NCBI GenBank assembly: GCA_902464195.1
Contig: CABQJB010000109.1
Coordinates: 1-6,957, forward strand
DNA length: 6,957 nucleotides
Source of the DNA: an uncultured Megasphaera sp.
GTDB lineage: Bacteria; Bacillota; Negativicutes; Veillonellales; Megasphaeraceae
Reading direction: 5' to 3'
Part shown: piece by piece, positions 6,648-6,957 of the stretch
Layout: each line of letters opens with the position of its first letter
Numbering within the stretch: position 1 is the stretch's first letter
Notes under the pieces: model-generated
The model's database searches: none
What the model was told of the DNA's origin: nothing
Seen by the model: the letters and a program-made list of their open reading frames with translations, nothing else
Program-made: the position numbers and the translations under genes

Positions 6648-6690
6648 TGAGAGACCAGCATAAAATCGCTAGATAAATCCGGGTCCCTCA
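6648..6690. repeat. Imperfect inverted repeat after the tRNA terminator
   Basis: TGAGAGACC (6648-6656) pairs with GGTCCCTCA (6682-6690) at 8 of 9 positions around a 25-base AT-rich centre. No T-run follows, so it does not look like a terminator. It could be a remnant of a small mobile element, an operator, or chance. Confidence 0.4.
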
Positions 6691-6730
6691 TTTCAACTGT
6701 CAAAGCCTACCCATTATTGAATTTTCGCGG

Positions 6731-6748
6731 TATAATGAATTCATTATA
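6731..6748. repeat. Perfect 18-bp palindrome
   Basis: TATAATGAATTCATTATA is its own reverse complement over all 18 bases and contains a -10-like TATAAT on each strand. A perfect dyad of this size is typical of a dimeric repressor site, but no gene is placed to use it and I find no convincing -35 element at proper spacing on the plus strand. Confidence 0.6.
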
Positions 6749-6905
6749 ATTAATCAGACCGCCCCTCCGAAAGATTCCCACCTTGCAGTAATCAACAAAG
6801 CTTTCTCTTTGAAATACGGAACAGTATCTGGAATACTAGAAGCCCCGAGACAAAGGCCGTGAATCTGATAAACTGCCTACTCACTTGACTAAGAGCAAAA
6901 ATTTA

Positions 6906-6957
6906 GGGAGTGTAAAATAGTTTGTGTAAACCGGTTATTGCACAAATCCAATTTATC
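6906..6957. mobile_element. Possible terminal end of an IS256-family (mutator-type) insertion sequence
   Basis: The string GGGAGTGTAAAATAG followed by TTTGTGTAAACC (6906-6932) resembles the terminal inverted repeats I recall for IS256-family elements, which carry GTGTAAAA and TTGTGTAAA blocks near the end. No transposase coding is visible to the left, so if real the element extends rightward beyond the window or this is a leftover end. The partner end and the target duplication cannot be seen. Confidence 0.4.

Larger units (their letters stand above)
6631..6957. other. Gene-less, AT-richer tail
   Basis: No reading frame on either strand here has both a credible start with ribosome site and a useful length, and I see no RNA gene. 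The base composition is visibly richer in A/T than the operon. The longest noteworthy open frame (6677-6859, 61 codons, plus strand) has no ATG or GTG start. It reads protein-like in its second half (AVINKAFSLKYGTVSGILEA) and ends at TGA 6860-6862. This may be a decayed gene fragment or chance. The stretch also holds the hairpin, palindrome and possible insertion-sequence end listed separately. Its position after a tRNA gene fits a site of past insertion, but no duplicated tRNA 3' end is visible. Confidence 0.6.

Overview
The window carries a compact plus-strand housekeeping operon, followed by a minus-strand membrane-protein gene, a tRNA gene and an AT-richer tail without recognisable genes. 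The coding part is GC-rich, with C/G-ending codons and Shine-Dalgarno-type starts. A folate-dependent TrmFO next to topA and hslVU is a Firmicutes arrangement (Bacillus subtilis has topA-trmFO-xerC-hslV-hslU-codY). High GC in that setting, plus intergenic TTAGTGG heptads, suggests a Negativicutes member such as a Megasphaera relative. This assignment is inference and no search was run.

Layout: 1-1422 is the 3' two thirds of topA (DNA topoisomerase I, with catalytic tyrosine and three C4 zinc ribbons). trmFO (1412-2737) overlaps its end. hslV (2725-3276) overlaps trmFO, and hslU (3292-4695) follows 15 bases later. A PUA-containing, RlmI-like rRNA methyltransferase gene (4708-5934) closes the operon. 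A 133-bp inverted-repeat element built from 7-bp units (5934-6066) lies directly after its stop codon, followed by a perfect bidirectional terminator (6067-6098). That terminator also serves a convergent DUF898 membrane-protein gene (6100-6414, minus strand). The DUF898 gene and a tRNA-Leu(UAG) gene (6507-6590) diverge from closely packed, apparently overlapping promoters. The tRNA has its own intrinsic terminator (6595-6630).

From 6631 to 6957 I see no gene. This stretch holds an imperfect hairpin, an 18-bp perfect palindrome, a startless open frame that may be a decayed gene, and at the edge a sequence resembling the end of an IS256-family insertion sequence.

The operon combines DNA supercoil relaxation (TopA), translation-apparatus modification (TrmFO on tRNA U54, the methyltransferase on rRNA) and ATP-dependent proteolysis (HslUV). 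I found no clearly new biological system. The points most worth a second look are the heptad inverted-repeat element, the ambiguous HslV start (which decides its N-terminal residue), and the absence of xerC and codY from their usual positions.
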